Assembly (NCBI GenBank): GCA_012295275.1
Contig: CM022673.1
Coordinates: 10,620,288 to 10,684,287 of the forward strand
Direction: 5' to 3'
DNA: 64,000 bases
Source: Chrysomallon squamiferum
Taxonomy: Eukaryota; Mollusca; Gastropoda; Neomphalida; Peltospiridae
The translations under genes were made by a program, and so were the position numbers. The notes beneath the pieces are model-generated. The model saw nothing but the letters and a program-made list of their open reading frames with translations, had not been told where the DNA came from and did no database searches. Below are positions 1-14,300 of this stretch, in pieces (position 1 is the first letter of the stretch; each line of letters starts with the position of its first letter).

Positions 1-1515
1 TCACTACAGATACTGAAATTCAAACATCATAGATAATTAAAAAAAAAAAAAATGTAGGTAATTAGTTAATTAAATAAAATATAACACTATAAATAATAAC
101 AATATATCTATAGATAATTAAATATAAAATTACAGATTTTTAAAATAATAACTATTTGTACTTAAATCTGTTCAATATTTTATTTTCAGTTATATTTATC
201 TAAGCTATCAGTTGTGTTATGAAGTGCTTACATCCTAGTTATTATCAGTTGAAAAGATAATATGCTGCATTAAGAGTAAAGGTTATCTGTCTGACATGTT
301 TTCTTCAATCACTATCAAAAATTTGTTTGACTAACCCAGCCCATATATTTTTTTATGTGGGTGTATGAGTATAAATTGATGCATGTGTCTGGGTGTCAGT
401 TTTGAAACTTTTACAGGATTTGTATGTTTACTTAGCTGTGTTTGCATATTTTGTGGAAATTTGAATGTCATCGAATTTGATTTTTTTTTTTTTTTTTTTT
501 CTGGTTATAGTATCGTCATTATATAATTCAAGTAATATTGTAATTTACAGTTTAAGAATGTGACTGGTTACTCCTTTTGCATTAGCAGAAACAGATCTTT
601 TATATAATGTGTTTTTCAGTATCAGCAGTAGCACCTCTTTGAAGTACTATGAGAAAAGAGGGAGATTGTAACATTTAAACGTTTATAGATACACAATATA
701 ATCTATCATATCTCTATCATGACATTTAACATGGGAGCTTTCTGTTAAATATTATTTCAAATAAAAAGGTTTTAAACTACTGTTTTATATTTATCTTCTG
801 TTAGACATATATATATTATTATTATTATTATTATTAATTTTTTTTTTTTTTTTTTTGTTATATTAACCCCCTCCAGATTCCATTCATAACTCATTTAAAC
901 ATTTTTCTTTCAATAATTTTTTTCATACGTTTTAATAATGCATGTTATAAATCAATGGATTATAATTTGCAGCATAATGTTTATTTAAAGAAGTTTTTAT
1001 TAATTATATACTATAATTTATAAATGATTATTTTTAATTTTATTATTTTTCATTTGATTTAAAATTAAAAGTTTACACTTTTATTCAATGTATGTATTTA
1101 ATAGCTGGTATATTGTGCACACATTGATAAATATTAATTAGTGAATACAATATTAATTTTTAAAGTTTTTTTTATTTGTATTTCTCTAGGAACTTTTGGT
1201 AGTAGTTTCTTGATTCTCTCTCTGTCTCTCTCAAATTTTATATATAATTTTTGTTCATCTTAGCTGTCCAGTATGGAAATTCTTGACCTTGTTCTATCAC
1301 TCTCTCTGTCTCTCTCACTCTGTCTTTATTTCTCTCTCTTCCACATACTCTCACACACACACACACACAAAGACACTAAGCAGGTATTTGGAATAAAGTG
1401 TTTACTTATTTAGGGTAGAACAATTTAACTTCAGTTTCAAACCTGAAAAACTGTAAAGCAGGTGTCAAAATTTGACAAATCATTATTTATTTTATTTTAT
1501 TTATTTATTTATTTA

Positions 1516-1587
<72 letters not shown>

Positions 1588-1859
1588 TTTATTATTTTTA
1601 TATATATATATATTTTTTACTTTCTAAATGAATAAAACAGGAATGTGCCAGGTGACAAATTCTAAGACTTAATCTTTTTATACACAGCAATGTATTTTGT
1701 AAGCCAACAGCTGTGAAAACAGAACACAAGTGTAAATCTAAAACTTAAAGGGACATTACAGCTACAAGGCCACCATAACTGTTGCAACAGCTCATGTCTT
1801 TTATATGTGCAGAGTCAACATATTTTGTCATTAAACATAATTTTGCATTAAGTAAGAGA

Positions 1860-1960
<101 letters not shown>

Positions 1961-2384
1961 TGAGATCAAGGAAAAGAGAAAGAATGAGAGACAAAATGAG
2001 AGGAAGAATAAACTAACAGAATTATCATCATGTAAACATTTAGAGTATATTTGTGTAACCAGACATTTCTTTGACACTTTACGATGTAGTGAAAATGAAA
2101 CCACAGGGGTGTCAAGAAGTTGATAATAATTTTAAATATATATATATATTTTTGTGCTTACTAGCTCTTTCTACTTGCTGTTAACATTTGTAAAAATGAT
2201 TCTTGCTAAGTTATAATTACAAATGTTCGTGCCTTCATATTAAAATATCAGTAAATATCAGCAGATGTTTTATACAACACCCCTTGTCATATAGCTGGTT
2301 ACGTTAATTTGTTTTTGTCACAACAACTAACAAGTATTTTAACTCACATGACCACAGCTGTTCTTCATCCTGTGAGTTATTGTT

Positions 2385-2530
2385 AGGGGGACACTAGCTC
2401 AGTGGATGGGAATTTGCCTGAGGCATAATACAAAGTAGGATCAATCATCCATGGGTGATCCATTGCTTTTATTTTCCATTCCAACCACCATGGGCCACAT
2501 CTTATTTTGCACACCAACACATAAATAGTT
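2385..2530 (+). mobile_element. tRNA-derived SINE, diverged copy
   Basis: The copy starts with a GGGGGACACTAGCTCAGTGG-like head that resembles a tRNA box A. A box-B-like GGATCAATC follows about 45 bases later. The tail ATCCATTGCTTTTATTTTCC then CAACCACCATGGGCC matches the layout of the widespread molluscan SINE (GGTGGGCCCATTGGGCTATTT then CCAGCCAGTGC) as I recall it. It is clearly decayed. Family assignment is from memory, not a search. Confidence 0.7.
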
Positions 2531-3286
2531 TAATCCGTATTTTTTTTGCTTATCACAGAAAACCAATATTTTCGAATAATAAAAATTCATGGAAAATTTG
2601 CATTTCTCATTTTATCTTTTTGATTCTGAAGTAGAATATGACTGTTTCGATAATAGTTTATTTTGCTTGATCAAGTTAACATTATAAATTATTATACACC
2701 TAAAATAATATCTTTATTTTTGTGTAACCTATAATGCTGTAGTTTCAGCAATTTTCACCCCAAAATTTATTGACTCATTTTCACTTTTCAAAATCCTTGG
2801 TTAAACCAGATTCCAGTTATTCATAGGATTAATTGCTGGCTCTAAATGCACATCACTGTATCTGTCCAGTTTTTATTTAATGATAGAAGTTATTGTTTAA
2901 AAAAAAAAAAAAGTTATTATATGATTATTTAAAAAATAACTCTAATAAACTATAATTTTTAAAATAGTAGAATGCTCTGTGATTGACAGTTGATTCATAA
3001 AAATAGAGTAAATCTGAGAAAATGTGTGTTTTAATGATAATAACTGCTTCTTCTAAGAATCCAATATTCTCTGCAAAGTGGTAGATGTTGTTAACAATTT
3101 AACAGTGATAGAAGTAGATGATGCTTGAGCATTGTACAGAAGCTGTAAAAATGTCCTGCAATACACTGGATGTTGTGTAAAAATGTATGAAGTAAAGAGA
3201 AGTCACAATTATAATTGTTGTAGTGGTATTCTAAAGGTACACAAGAGATCTAAGCTAAAACTATAACATATTTTCTTTCTTTTCAG

Positions 3287-4200
3287 GTGAAAGAATTAAT
3301 TGGAAATGAAAACGACCGAGAACAGCTGTTTGAATCACTGAGAGTTTACCAGTCGTAAGTAACAATATTTCAATTACTGTTTCCTTAAAAAAAAAAAAAA
3401 AAAAAAAAAATTGAAAAATAATAAAATAAAATATAATTAATTTTGTTGTATATTTGGCTGAACTGATCTAATAAAAATAAAATCTTTGTGGGAGTTTTGG
3501 CACGAAAATAACAATAGATTTGAAAAAAAAAAGACAAAGCAGCAATTCAAAACTTTTTCCTATATTGTCTGTGATTTATGGTTGTATAAAAGCAAGAGGT
3601 CATGTTTTGGGAATTTTCAGAGTCTTCAGTCTTCATTTTCTGTAAAAACACCACCCCAAAAAAATAAAAAATAAAAATAAACGACAACACATAACTAACA
3701 ATAAGTTGCAGAGAAATGATATGTTTAATGTTGCAGGTGGTAATGAAAAATAAAACATAATACTGGCTTTCAAAATACTTTTTGAGAATTCATATTAATT
3801 TGTTCTTGTTGATGTTGTTACATTAACAAAACCTATGATTTATTTAGCATGTAAATATGATCTTTCTAAACTGTTGACTATTTTAGTGGTTATTAATGCA
3901 GTGTTGTTGTTAACAAATCCCTAAATTGTATTTAACACACATAACATACCTAAACACGACTGTTGCTGTTATTAATGGAATATTGTTGTTGTTGTTGTTA
4001 GCAAATCCTGTGTTTTATTTAATACACATAACATATTTAAACATGGATTATTTTGGTGTTGTTGTTGTTGCTGCTGCTGTTGTTGTTAACAAATTCTCTG
4101 TTTATTTCAGCACACATGATCTGAGTAAACTGGTGACAGATCTTCATCGTCTTCTAAATGAACCACAAAAACTGGAATTGTACGAACATATCAGGTAAGA

Positions 4201-4254
<54 letters not shown>

Positions 4255-7200
4255 AATAAGTTCAGGTTTTTTCTTAATACTAAAAAAAAAGAAGAAAAAA
4301 CAAAACAATCACTTTAATTATATTTTTTAATAATTCTAAATGTTTATTAATGATTCTGTAATAACTGATTATATAACAAACTTAACTACAACCAAAACAA
4401 TGTTTTTAATACAAGTAACCATTCAGCTAAAAAAATAAAAAATTTTTTTTTTTTTTTTTTTGAAAAACATAAAAGATTAAATTCAAAAATTCAAAACATA
4501 ATTTTTATTTTAAAAAACAACAAGCAAACAAACAGTTATAACAAAGTTTTTTTTTTTTTTTTCACCCAGACCTCTTATTCTACCAAAACATCAAATAGAT
4601 TACAGTCGTAAAGTTCCACAGACCCCTGGAGTCAAGCTGAGGGTCATTCGCTTAAAGAGACACTCAGGGGAGAGTATTGGGTTTGCTGTCCGAGGAGGTA
4701 CATTGTCAAGGAGATATATTTTATTTGTCTTTAGTATTAATTCTGTTCTAGCGTTTGCTCTATAAATAGTAATTCAGAGGTGATGGTATATACTTCATAA
4801 TTTTTTAATAAAATTCCATTCCAAATAATGCTCAACAGTTAGTGTTTCAAAAGCTATGGTATGTATCTTGCTGTCTGTCAGTAAAATGCCAAGGTGGTAA
4901 CAGCTTATGCTTTGGATGTTTCAGTAGTAAGAATCATTGTTTCATGCATAATATTATTGTAAAAAAATATTGTATGAAACTGTAATATTGCTTATGTGTA
5001 TAAATTGTATGAAATAGAAATAGTTTTTTTTTTTTTATTTCTTGGTTTCAGGATTTGAACATGGAGTAGGAGTTTTTGTGTCTCATGTAGAACCAGGATC
5101 CCAGGCTGAAAAACGAGGACTTAAAGTAAATTTTATCTTTGTTTTTTTTATCTGGATTCATTTATTATGTATACTTTTTGATTCATTTTATTTTTCTATG
5201 GTTTAATTTATTTTTTTATATTTTTTAATTTTTATGTTAATTTATGTAAATGTCAATAAAATTTCAAAGTAAGTTGTTACAGAAAAAAAAAAAAGTTATT
5301 AGATATATTTTGTCAATTCTATACATGTGTTTAATCCTGTATTTTGTTTCATGCCTGCTTTTCTCTCTCTCTCTCTCTCTGTGCATCTGTCTGTGTCTAA
5401 ACCATATTTTTAATATCAATACATTTTTTATATATTTGTAATAAAAACTTGATTTTTCTAATTTTCTTATCTAATTTCTTTTAATCTTGTAAAAGAAATC
5501 CTGTAGCTGCCACCATAAGGTTTCTATCTTTACTCAACAAACTGATGATAGATATTGATGTTATATGTTTTATTTTCATCTCAGGTTGGTGATGAAATTA
5601 TCCGTGTTAATGGGTTTACCATTGCTGAGGCCATCCACGAAGATGTGCTGAATCTGATCAAATCAAGAGAGGAAATAATTCTGAAAGTCACACGTATGTT
5701 ACACTTGAATAAAACTAGACAAAACTGATTGTTTTAAGTTTGTATTAAAAAGATTATAAAATATTGCAATTTTAGTTTGTTTCAGGACCAAATGTAATGT
5801 GGGTAGTGATTTTTGTCATGTTTGCTTTAGAGAATGTTTGGTTTTCTTTGTGTTTTTATTTTTTAATATTTTTTAAGTAATGATAGTTTAAAAAAATGAT
5901 AATTTAAAAAAAAAAAAAAAAAAGAAAACTCCAAAAAACCCAAAATCAAAATCTGTTTATTCACATATTTTATGCACTTTTTAAAATTGTTTTCAAAAGT
6001 AATTTTTTAAATTCATAATAATCTTTTTCAGATATTGGAATGCTGCCTTTTAAAGAGTAAGATATTTTATGGAAATATATTTCTCAAATAAAAATTTTGG
6101 GTATAATTCACAAAACTATAAATTAAATTAAATTAAATTTAAAAAAAAATATATATATATGATAAAAAAAAATAAAAAAAAAATAAAAATAAAAATAAAG
6201 AAAATATAATAATCATAAATTTAAAAAAATGAGTAGTGTACATTGTTAAGATAGTCATTGATAGTTTACTTACTGGACATTGTTCAAAGGAATATGTTTT
6301 GTCCCACTACAACTACTGACCCATTATAGTTGCATGTGCTTTCATCCATACAGTTATGAAGATCCTGTATTTCAAATTGGTTTGAAGTAAAAATAAAACA
6401 ATTAACATTAAAAGCATATAAAATGTGTGATATCTATTATTTCTATAGAAACCGTTTAAAACAATACAATAATAAGATAATGAAATCCGTATTAAACTGT
6501 CTCCCAGGTTATTTATAGCTAAAATTTTTAAAATGTCATAATTTGGATTTCTGTCATTGTTGTAGACAAGCCAATGACAATGTGGGCTGGAAGTATGTGC
6601 AGACACTAGATTCATCTAAAGTGCTGGTAATATTATTAAAAAATTTATATTTGGGTTTAAATGATACTGTTAGTAGAAAGGAACTATTTTATATCACCAA
6701 ATAAAATATATTTTAAAGTAATTTTTCTTTCCATTTAACGTCAAACATATTTTTCTCAGTATTAATGTGACGTATCTTTCACATTTAATTTTCTTGTTTT
6801 ATTAGGTAATTAAATTTAATATTAATAAAGTCTCTAAACTGTTGTTATTATTAGTAAAATGTACAATTAGTGCTATGTACAGTCCCACAATGCAATTCTT
6901 CACAGGTGTGTATATATATATATATCAATCTGATCTTTAAAACTGTACTTATCATTAACTATGCACTTTATTTGTATATAGAAAAAATAATTTACAACAC
7001 ATCAGAAACTGAAACTAACTTTGGATCATGGAAACCATGCCAGACCATGTATTAAGATTATGGTTTCATGTTAGTTTGTCATAAAAGTGCATGTCCTAAA
7101 ATGTATTTTTGTTAAAGAGATTGATAATTTGTTTACACAGCAACAGGTGCTAGAAGATCCCAGCAAAAATGCTGGCAATGAAAATGAAATCAAAATTTTT

Positions 7201-8262
7201 GTCAATACTGCTGGCACAGCATCAATGGGCTGTGGGTGAGTTCTGTATTTTTAGTATTTTCAATTGTTGATAAGATATGTGAAAAATTAGAAATAAATAA
7301 ATAAATAGGAAAAAGTGAATACTGTAAACCAGTCAAAGTTAAAAAAAAAAAATAGGTTTGGAATAAAATAAAATTCAAAAAAGACTAAAAAAGATATAAA
7401 TATCAAAAAGAAAATTTAAAAATTTAAAATTAAATAAATAAAAGACAAATATCCCATAACAATCAACATAAATAAATAATCAAATAAAAATATGTAATAA
7501 AATAAATTGGTAAAAGGTAAACAATCAAAGTAAATAAATACATTAATAAAACACTCAGTCCTTCAAAATACAAGACAAATTCATATAACTTGAGATTTAA
7601 AAAAAAAAAAAAACAACCAACTATTTATTTATTTATTTGTGTCTTTTTGGTATAAAAGACCTTCCAAAATCAGTACAATAAAATACAACATTAAGATAAA
7701 TAAAAATTAAAGTCAAAAATGTAAAACATTTTTTTCTCCAGGATTGTGAGTGGACCTAACCATTTTCCTGGTATTTTTGTGGAGAAGGTTCGACCCCATA
7801 GCCTGGCTGAGGAGGTTGGACTGGAAGTTGGTGACCAGATTATTGAGGTGAATGGAACAAGTTTCAACAACATAACACACAAAGAGGTAGGCTTTAAATT
7901 CTCATTTATTTCTTTATTTATTTGGGCTGCATTTGATCCAGTCATTTACACTTTATTTATTCATTCCTTTAATGATGTAGTTATCAATACATTTAGATTT
8001 ACAAAGTAAGGTATGGATGTGCTTCTGAAATTGGAAGTAACTCGGTGTATGTAAAGAAAAAGACAGTTATGTCATGTCTGAGCTACAAATGATTTTTTGG
8101 AAAAAAAAAAAAAATATATATTTTAACAGACATAAAATACAATTGCTGTATTTTCAGGCTGTTATAAACCTGAAAGGAAGCAAACAGCTTAATATGATCA
8201 TCAAGAAGAAAGCTGTAAGTTTACTGTTTTATTTTACTTTTTTTAAAACCTTTAAAATAACA

Positions 8263-8301
<39 letters not shown>

Positions 8302-11300
8302 TTAGTAAAAGTTAATTTTAGAATTTACTTTTCATTGCATATATTTTACTTGAGATAATAATAATAATAATAATTTAAAAACAACAACACTCCACAAATT
8401 ATAAACCTGATCTAAAGTGTCAGAATATTTACACATGTATTTTATAATGTACTTTTTAAAATTGTTTTTAAAAGGTTATTGTTATTGGTGTTAATTGTAA
8501 TTTTAAACAATCAAAACTAAATATGTATAATAAAAAATAAATTATTCATATTTTTTCTTGATAATTTCCCTTTATTTAGCATCAGCACAGTTAACAAGTA
8601 ACTGAAACATAAAGGGATACAATTCTTGTCTTAATATTATGGCTTGGAATTTTCATAAGATACAAAATATGTTGTATATTAATAAAGATGTAAAGATTAA
8701 ATGGTCTCACAACATAATTTTTCATTGAAAGTAATTTAGTGGCCAGCTATTGTAATTTTATTACTGGTAAACAGATGTATAAAATTGAAATAGTCTGTAT
8801 GGAGATTAAAATCCTAATGAACATTTAGATAAAAACCAGTGGATTTGAAATTTATGAATAAATGTATTTTTTTAGGTGGTGGCGGGGCTAAAAATGGAAT
8901 TTGTCACTTAGCAGTAAAAACATTCTAACAATTTCCATAAACATGTTATTATTATTTATTTTTTCTTTCTTCGTTGTTTATTTATTTATTTTATTTTCTC
9001 CAGGGTCTGCCATTGTTCCAGAAAGCACAACATAATCAAGAACCAGCGAAGCCGAAACCTCCCCCAGGCCCCAACAAAACTGTCATCACTGTGCCCAGGT
9101 ACACACCCCAACCTCAACTTCAACCTCAACCTCAACCTCAATCAATCTCAACCTCACAAAGTCAAATTTAAAGACATCACTGAAAATGGTCCACTTTACT
9201 GAACTTTGCATCTAAGACTCTTACATATATTATCATTGTTGAAGTTTGATGTATATTTACTAATAGTTATCTTTTGTTGTGTATTAGTACTATAATTTAA
9301 AAATTGAGATAAAGTAAAAATGTGGCTAATTTGATTATTAAATTGAAAAATTAAAGTATAAGTACATATGTTGAATATTCTTTTGTTGCTGTATTAATAT
9401 TGTAATTAAAAAATTGAGAAAAAGCTAATAATATGGCTAATTTGATATTTAAAAAAAATCCTTAGATTTAAAATAATACTGTAAGTACAGGTGTCAAATG
9501 CTGTTTTGATAGTTTATTAATACTTTAATTTAAAAACTGAGAAAAAGTTAAAATATGTCTAGTCAGATTATTTAAAAAGATCTATAGATTTAAAATACAA
9601 ATGTAAGTATAAATGTTGACTTTTCTTTTGTTGTCATATTAGTATTGTGATTTAGAAACAGAAAAAGTTGAAATGTAGCTATTAAATGAAAAAAATTAGA
9701 ATTCTAAAATGTAAAATATACATCCTAATATAGTGTTGTTTATTTAGAATTAATATTTGTTACGAAGTGAAAAACTCCACAATATTTTGGTATGAGAATG
9801 TGAATGTGGGTGTGTGGCATATGTGAAAATGAATTTAATCTATTAACCTGGAATCTGTTCTGGTCACAAAGTGCTAATTTCTAGCTGTAAACAGTTTAGG
9901 ATAAGAATTAATTTATATCTGAATTTTTCACTGACTGTGAACCAAGTAATTTAAACTGTTTTATTACAGGCAGGAAAGAAGTGATGTTGTTTTTATCACT
10001 CATATTATGTAAAACCTATCTTTAAATTTAAAAGGTCAGACAGCTGTAAAATATATTTACTAGTTTATTCATTAGAATTCCACATGCTCATCCACTGCCA
10101 AATAACTCTGAAATGTTTAGATTTATAAATTTATTTATTATTTACTAATCTTGCAGTTATTTATCTGATTAATCAATTTTTAAAGTTTCTAGTCATTTTA
10201 ATTATTTTTTTTATATATATCTTTAGAATCTGTCCTTTTAATATTTATTTGGTCATGTGACTTTCATTATTAATTTATATAAATACTTTTTATTAAACTT
10301 GATCTAACACATGTTAATTTTTTTTTTTATAATATAATTTTTTTTTCTTTTGTTGTAATTATTCATATTCAATTTCTGAGAAAAACTGCAAAACAAAAAT
10401 CATATTAAATTTTTGTTATTTTTATTCTGTAATTATTTGTAATAAAATGCATTGTTTTTTTTTTGTTTTTTTCAACTGTTAATTTTTATATTTTTATAAT
10501 ATGATATTGGAAAACAATCAATATGGTATAATGAAGGAAAACTGGAATATCAATATATAAAATTAATCACACACACATACACAAACATTCATACAGATAC
10601 ATAAAACACATGCAAATGTTTATGAATTCCAATTGCTGTCACATATTTCCTGTTCCACATCTGATTTAAAAAATGCTGTCTATAGGAAAGTGCATATACA
10701 TGATTATTTGCTGATAATGGAACAGTATAGTTGATTTCTTCTGAACATTTTAATATCAGCAATAAAAAGTGTTTTGTGTGATTTAGTCGGAATGAAATAA
10801 TGAACCTGTTTAATGTGGTTTAAAATCAGATTAAGTTTTCAATGTAAGAAAAGAAGAAAACTGGTAAGTGTCTTGATGTTTGATAAAGTTTGACATTCCA
10901 CATCAGTTGTAATTTAGTTATCTTTGGTTTTCAGAATAGTTTCTTTCTTTTTAATCAATTTGCATTTTTATAGCATTGGTGGGCAATTTCTGTTCTTTCT
11001 TTCTTTTTTTTTTTTTTTTTTTTTTTTTTTTCATTATTCATAATATTAATTACGATTGTATATTAATTTTTCAAATATTTAAAAAACAAATCATTTTACT
11101 GAAAATAAACATTATGATTTCTTGGTTACTTTATAAACAAATGATTTGAAACAATAATGAAGAGAGATTTTTTTTTATTGTTAAATCCAAAATATGGCAG
11201 ATTTGCTTCTTTTGATAATGACAAGATTGCCCACCATGAATATAAGATTCTTATTTCTTTTTGTTTTATGCACATTTTGTATTTGTTAAAACCCCAGTTT

Positions 11301-14300
11301 CCTTCATTTATTGATTTAGACATGCATATTCATGTTCACATACGTTGTGTTGCTTAATTACGAAAAGTTCACTAAAAAAATTATAATTTTTTTTTTTATT
11401 AAATTTATTTATTCACATCTATTAGAAATAATCATCACAAGTATTTTATTTTATTTTATTTAAACATATTTTTTTGCACTTTTTCATTCCAGTTTTAGTT
11501 TCTAGAACCAGAATGGCCTTTCCTATTTATTCTTTTAATACATTTATAATTAATTCTTTTTTTTTTTTTTTTTTCAATTTTTTTTTTTACAAAATAATAT
11601 TAATTCATTAATGAAAATTAAAATCATTAACATAATTAATTCAGAAAGTACATAAATTTTACAATCAGTTTATATTATCTGTGGATTTGGCATCCATGGT
11701 CTTGACCAATATTTTAAAACAGTTACTGTACAATAAATTGCATTCTTATTGTGGCATACAATGTTGCTAGAATACTAAAGTCAGTATGATTACCTGGGTT
11801 TTAGCAGTTCTTATAGTATCTATTGATAGGGCTTTCAGAAATAAACATGTATAAGGTAAAATTAAGTCATTTTATCATTTTATATAAATCAATAAATGTC
11901 TCGAGAATCCATGGTTTTTATCTTTGACACAGTTCATGGAGTCATATATACCCATGGATAAGGTAGACTGACTGTTCTAAAGATTCTTTTGGGAAATTAG
12001 TAATTTGTACTGTTTTGCATATACGACAGGATTATTATAATCTTTATACCAGTAACTGAATATTAAAATATAAAAACAGCAAAATAAATGGAATCTTTAA
12101 TTTGTTAATATTGTTTTATAAAGTAACCTTTAATTGTGTGTGTGCAAAAAAAAATTAAACAATTAATTTAATATGTTATATATGAAACTTTGCAGAGATG
12201 AAGATGAAGGTGATAACTGGACACAAAATAAGAGAGACAGCTCAGGTTTGCAGCATGGAGGTAACTGGAAAATGAATGAAGGAGACAGTCTGAAGCAAAA
12301 TGGGAGAAACAGTGCTAAAAGGGATGATGTGGCAAAACAAAGAGATAGTGAGTTTATTTGTTCTTTTGTTACATTTTTTACTTATTACTTTTTTTTTTTT
12401 TTTTTTTTTTTTTCTTTCTTCTTCTTATTATTAATATTTATTATTTAGTATTATTTATAATTATTATTCATTATTATTGTTATTATTTATTAATTCTTCT
12501 TATTATTATTTATTATTATTAATATTATTATTATGGTATATATTATATTTTATATGACAATTGTTTTTGATGACATTCAAACATAACTTTACACTTATAT
12601 AGATCTATTATTGACATACTGATGTAATAACCTTTGATATTTAATCCCAAATATTAGCTATAAAATGTATAAGCTATACACATATGTCATGTTTTGATAG
12701 ACTGTGTTATTATGTAAGATGAAACCTCTAATTGTATTTTTTTCAAAAGGTCACATACTGAAGTAATAAATTATAGATTTAATCTCAAATGTTACCTATA
12801 AAATGTATAAACAGTACACTTATATCATGTTTTAATAGAAGGTGATGTTATGGAAGATGAAGCCACTAATTGTTTTGTACTTTTTCAATAGGTCACATAC
12901 TTCAATAATAAATTAAATATTTTAATCTCAAATGTTAGCAATAAAATGTATACTGAATACACATATATTATGTTTTAATAGACTGATATTATGGAAGATG
13001 AAACGTCTAACACTAATTTTTTTTTTTTTTTCAACAGGTCACATACTGAATTAATATATTATATCTAATCTCAAATATTGGCAAAAAAATATATAAGTAT
13101 ACACATATGTCATGTTTTAATAGACTGTGATGTTATGGAAGATGAAACGTCTAATACTAATAGCGTTTTTTCAACAGGTCACATACTACGTGTCCATGCT
13201 GATATTGAACCAAACATTTCTCCCCAAACTCCACCTTTTTCACCACCCAGTGAGAAAACATTACCACTGAGTAAAAAAGCATTTCCCCCACCTCCTCCAC
13301 CTGTCAGTGCCACCCCTCAGGAGGGAATCACCAGTTTCTCCATGCAGAAAGGACGAGACACTAATATAGAAGGTACTAACCAAGTTGTAATTATAAGGAA
13401 GAGGATTTTTGTAGTTATGCAAAGGTTCAGGATTGATTATCTGAAATTGTGAAACCCGAAAAGTTTAAAAACTGAAATGTTTTGAGTGTCTGAGATTGTG
13501 ATAATATTATTATAATTTTTCTGATAGATGGAGAATACACAAACCTTGTTTCAAACACATATTTGTTAAAAATACTATATAAAATACCTGCAGACTATCT
13601 GTACAAACGATATACAAAATACCAATGAGTTTCCTATTTAGACTTTGATCATATTTTAAGGCTAACTTCTTATACTCTAAAATACAAGACATTTCTGCTC
13701 CAAAGCATTTCAGGTAAAGAATCCTCAACTTGTACTACATTTACATGCTCAAAACTTACACTGAATTTCACTGATACACTGAAGTTACACTTCATAATTA
13801 TGTCAGTGACAAGAATCTGACTGTCAACTAGTAACACAAACTGAATCAGTCTTCTTCTGGATATTTATTTGACTTTTCCCTCTTCAAGCAGTGTTCCACA
13901 AATCATTTATCATAGATTTTTGTTTCTGCTTTTCTGCAGTAAACCAGTGTTGATTATTTCAGTTGCATTTTTGTAATATTAATTGTGATGTTTTTGCGTG
14001 TTTTGTAGAAAGAACTAGTTTTACTGATCCCGAGGAGTCTGTGATGACTTTTGGCAGTGACGATGTCGAAACCAGTTCAAGGGAAGAATCATGGACATCT
14101 TACACAATGAAGGTTGATTTTTATTTTTTTATAAATTACTTTTTTAACATGGGTAAAAGTACTGGGGTTTTGGGTTTTTTTTTTTTTATTTTAAATGATA
14201 AATTCAGTCTAAACAGATTTGTTGATGTTTTATTTAAAATTTTAATAATTTGTTGAATACAATTATTACACTAAAAGTTTATTGATTCAGATTAATATTT

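Noticed and set aside
2385-2460. Possible tRNA gene (box A- and box B-like motifs)
   Set aside because: It cannot fold a good cloverleaf with an acceptor stem and continues into the SINE body; it is a SINE head.
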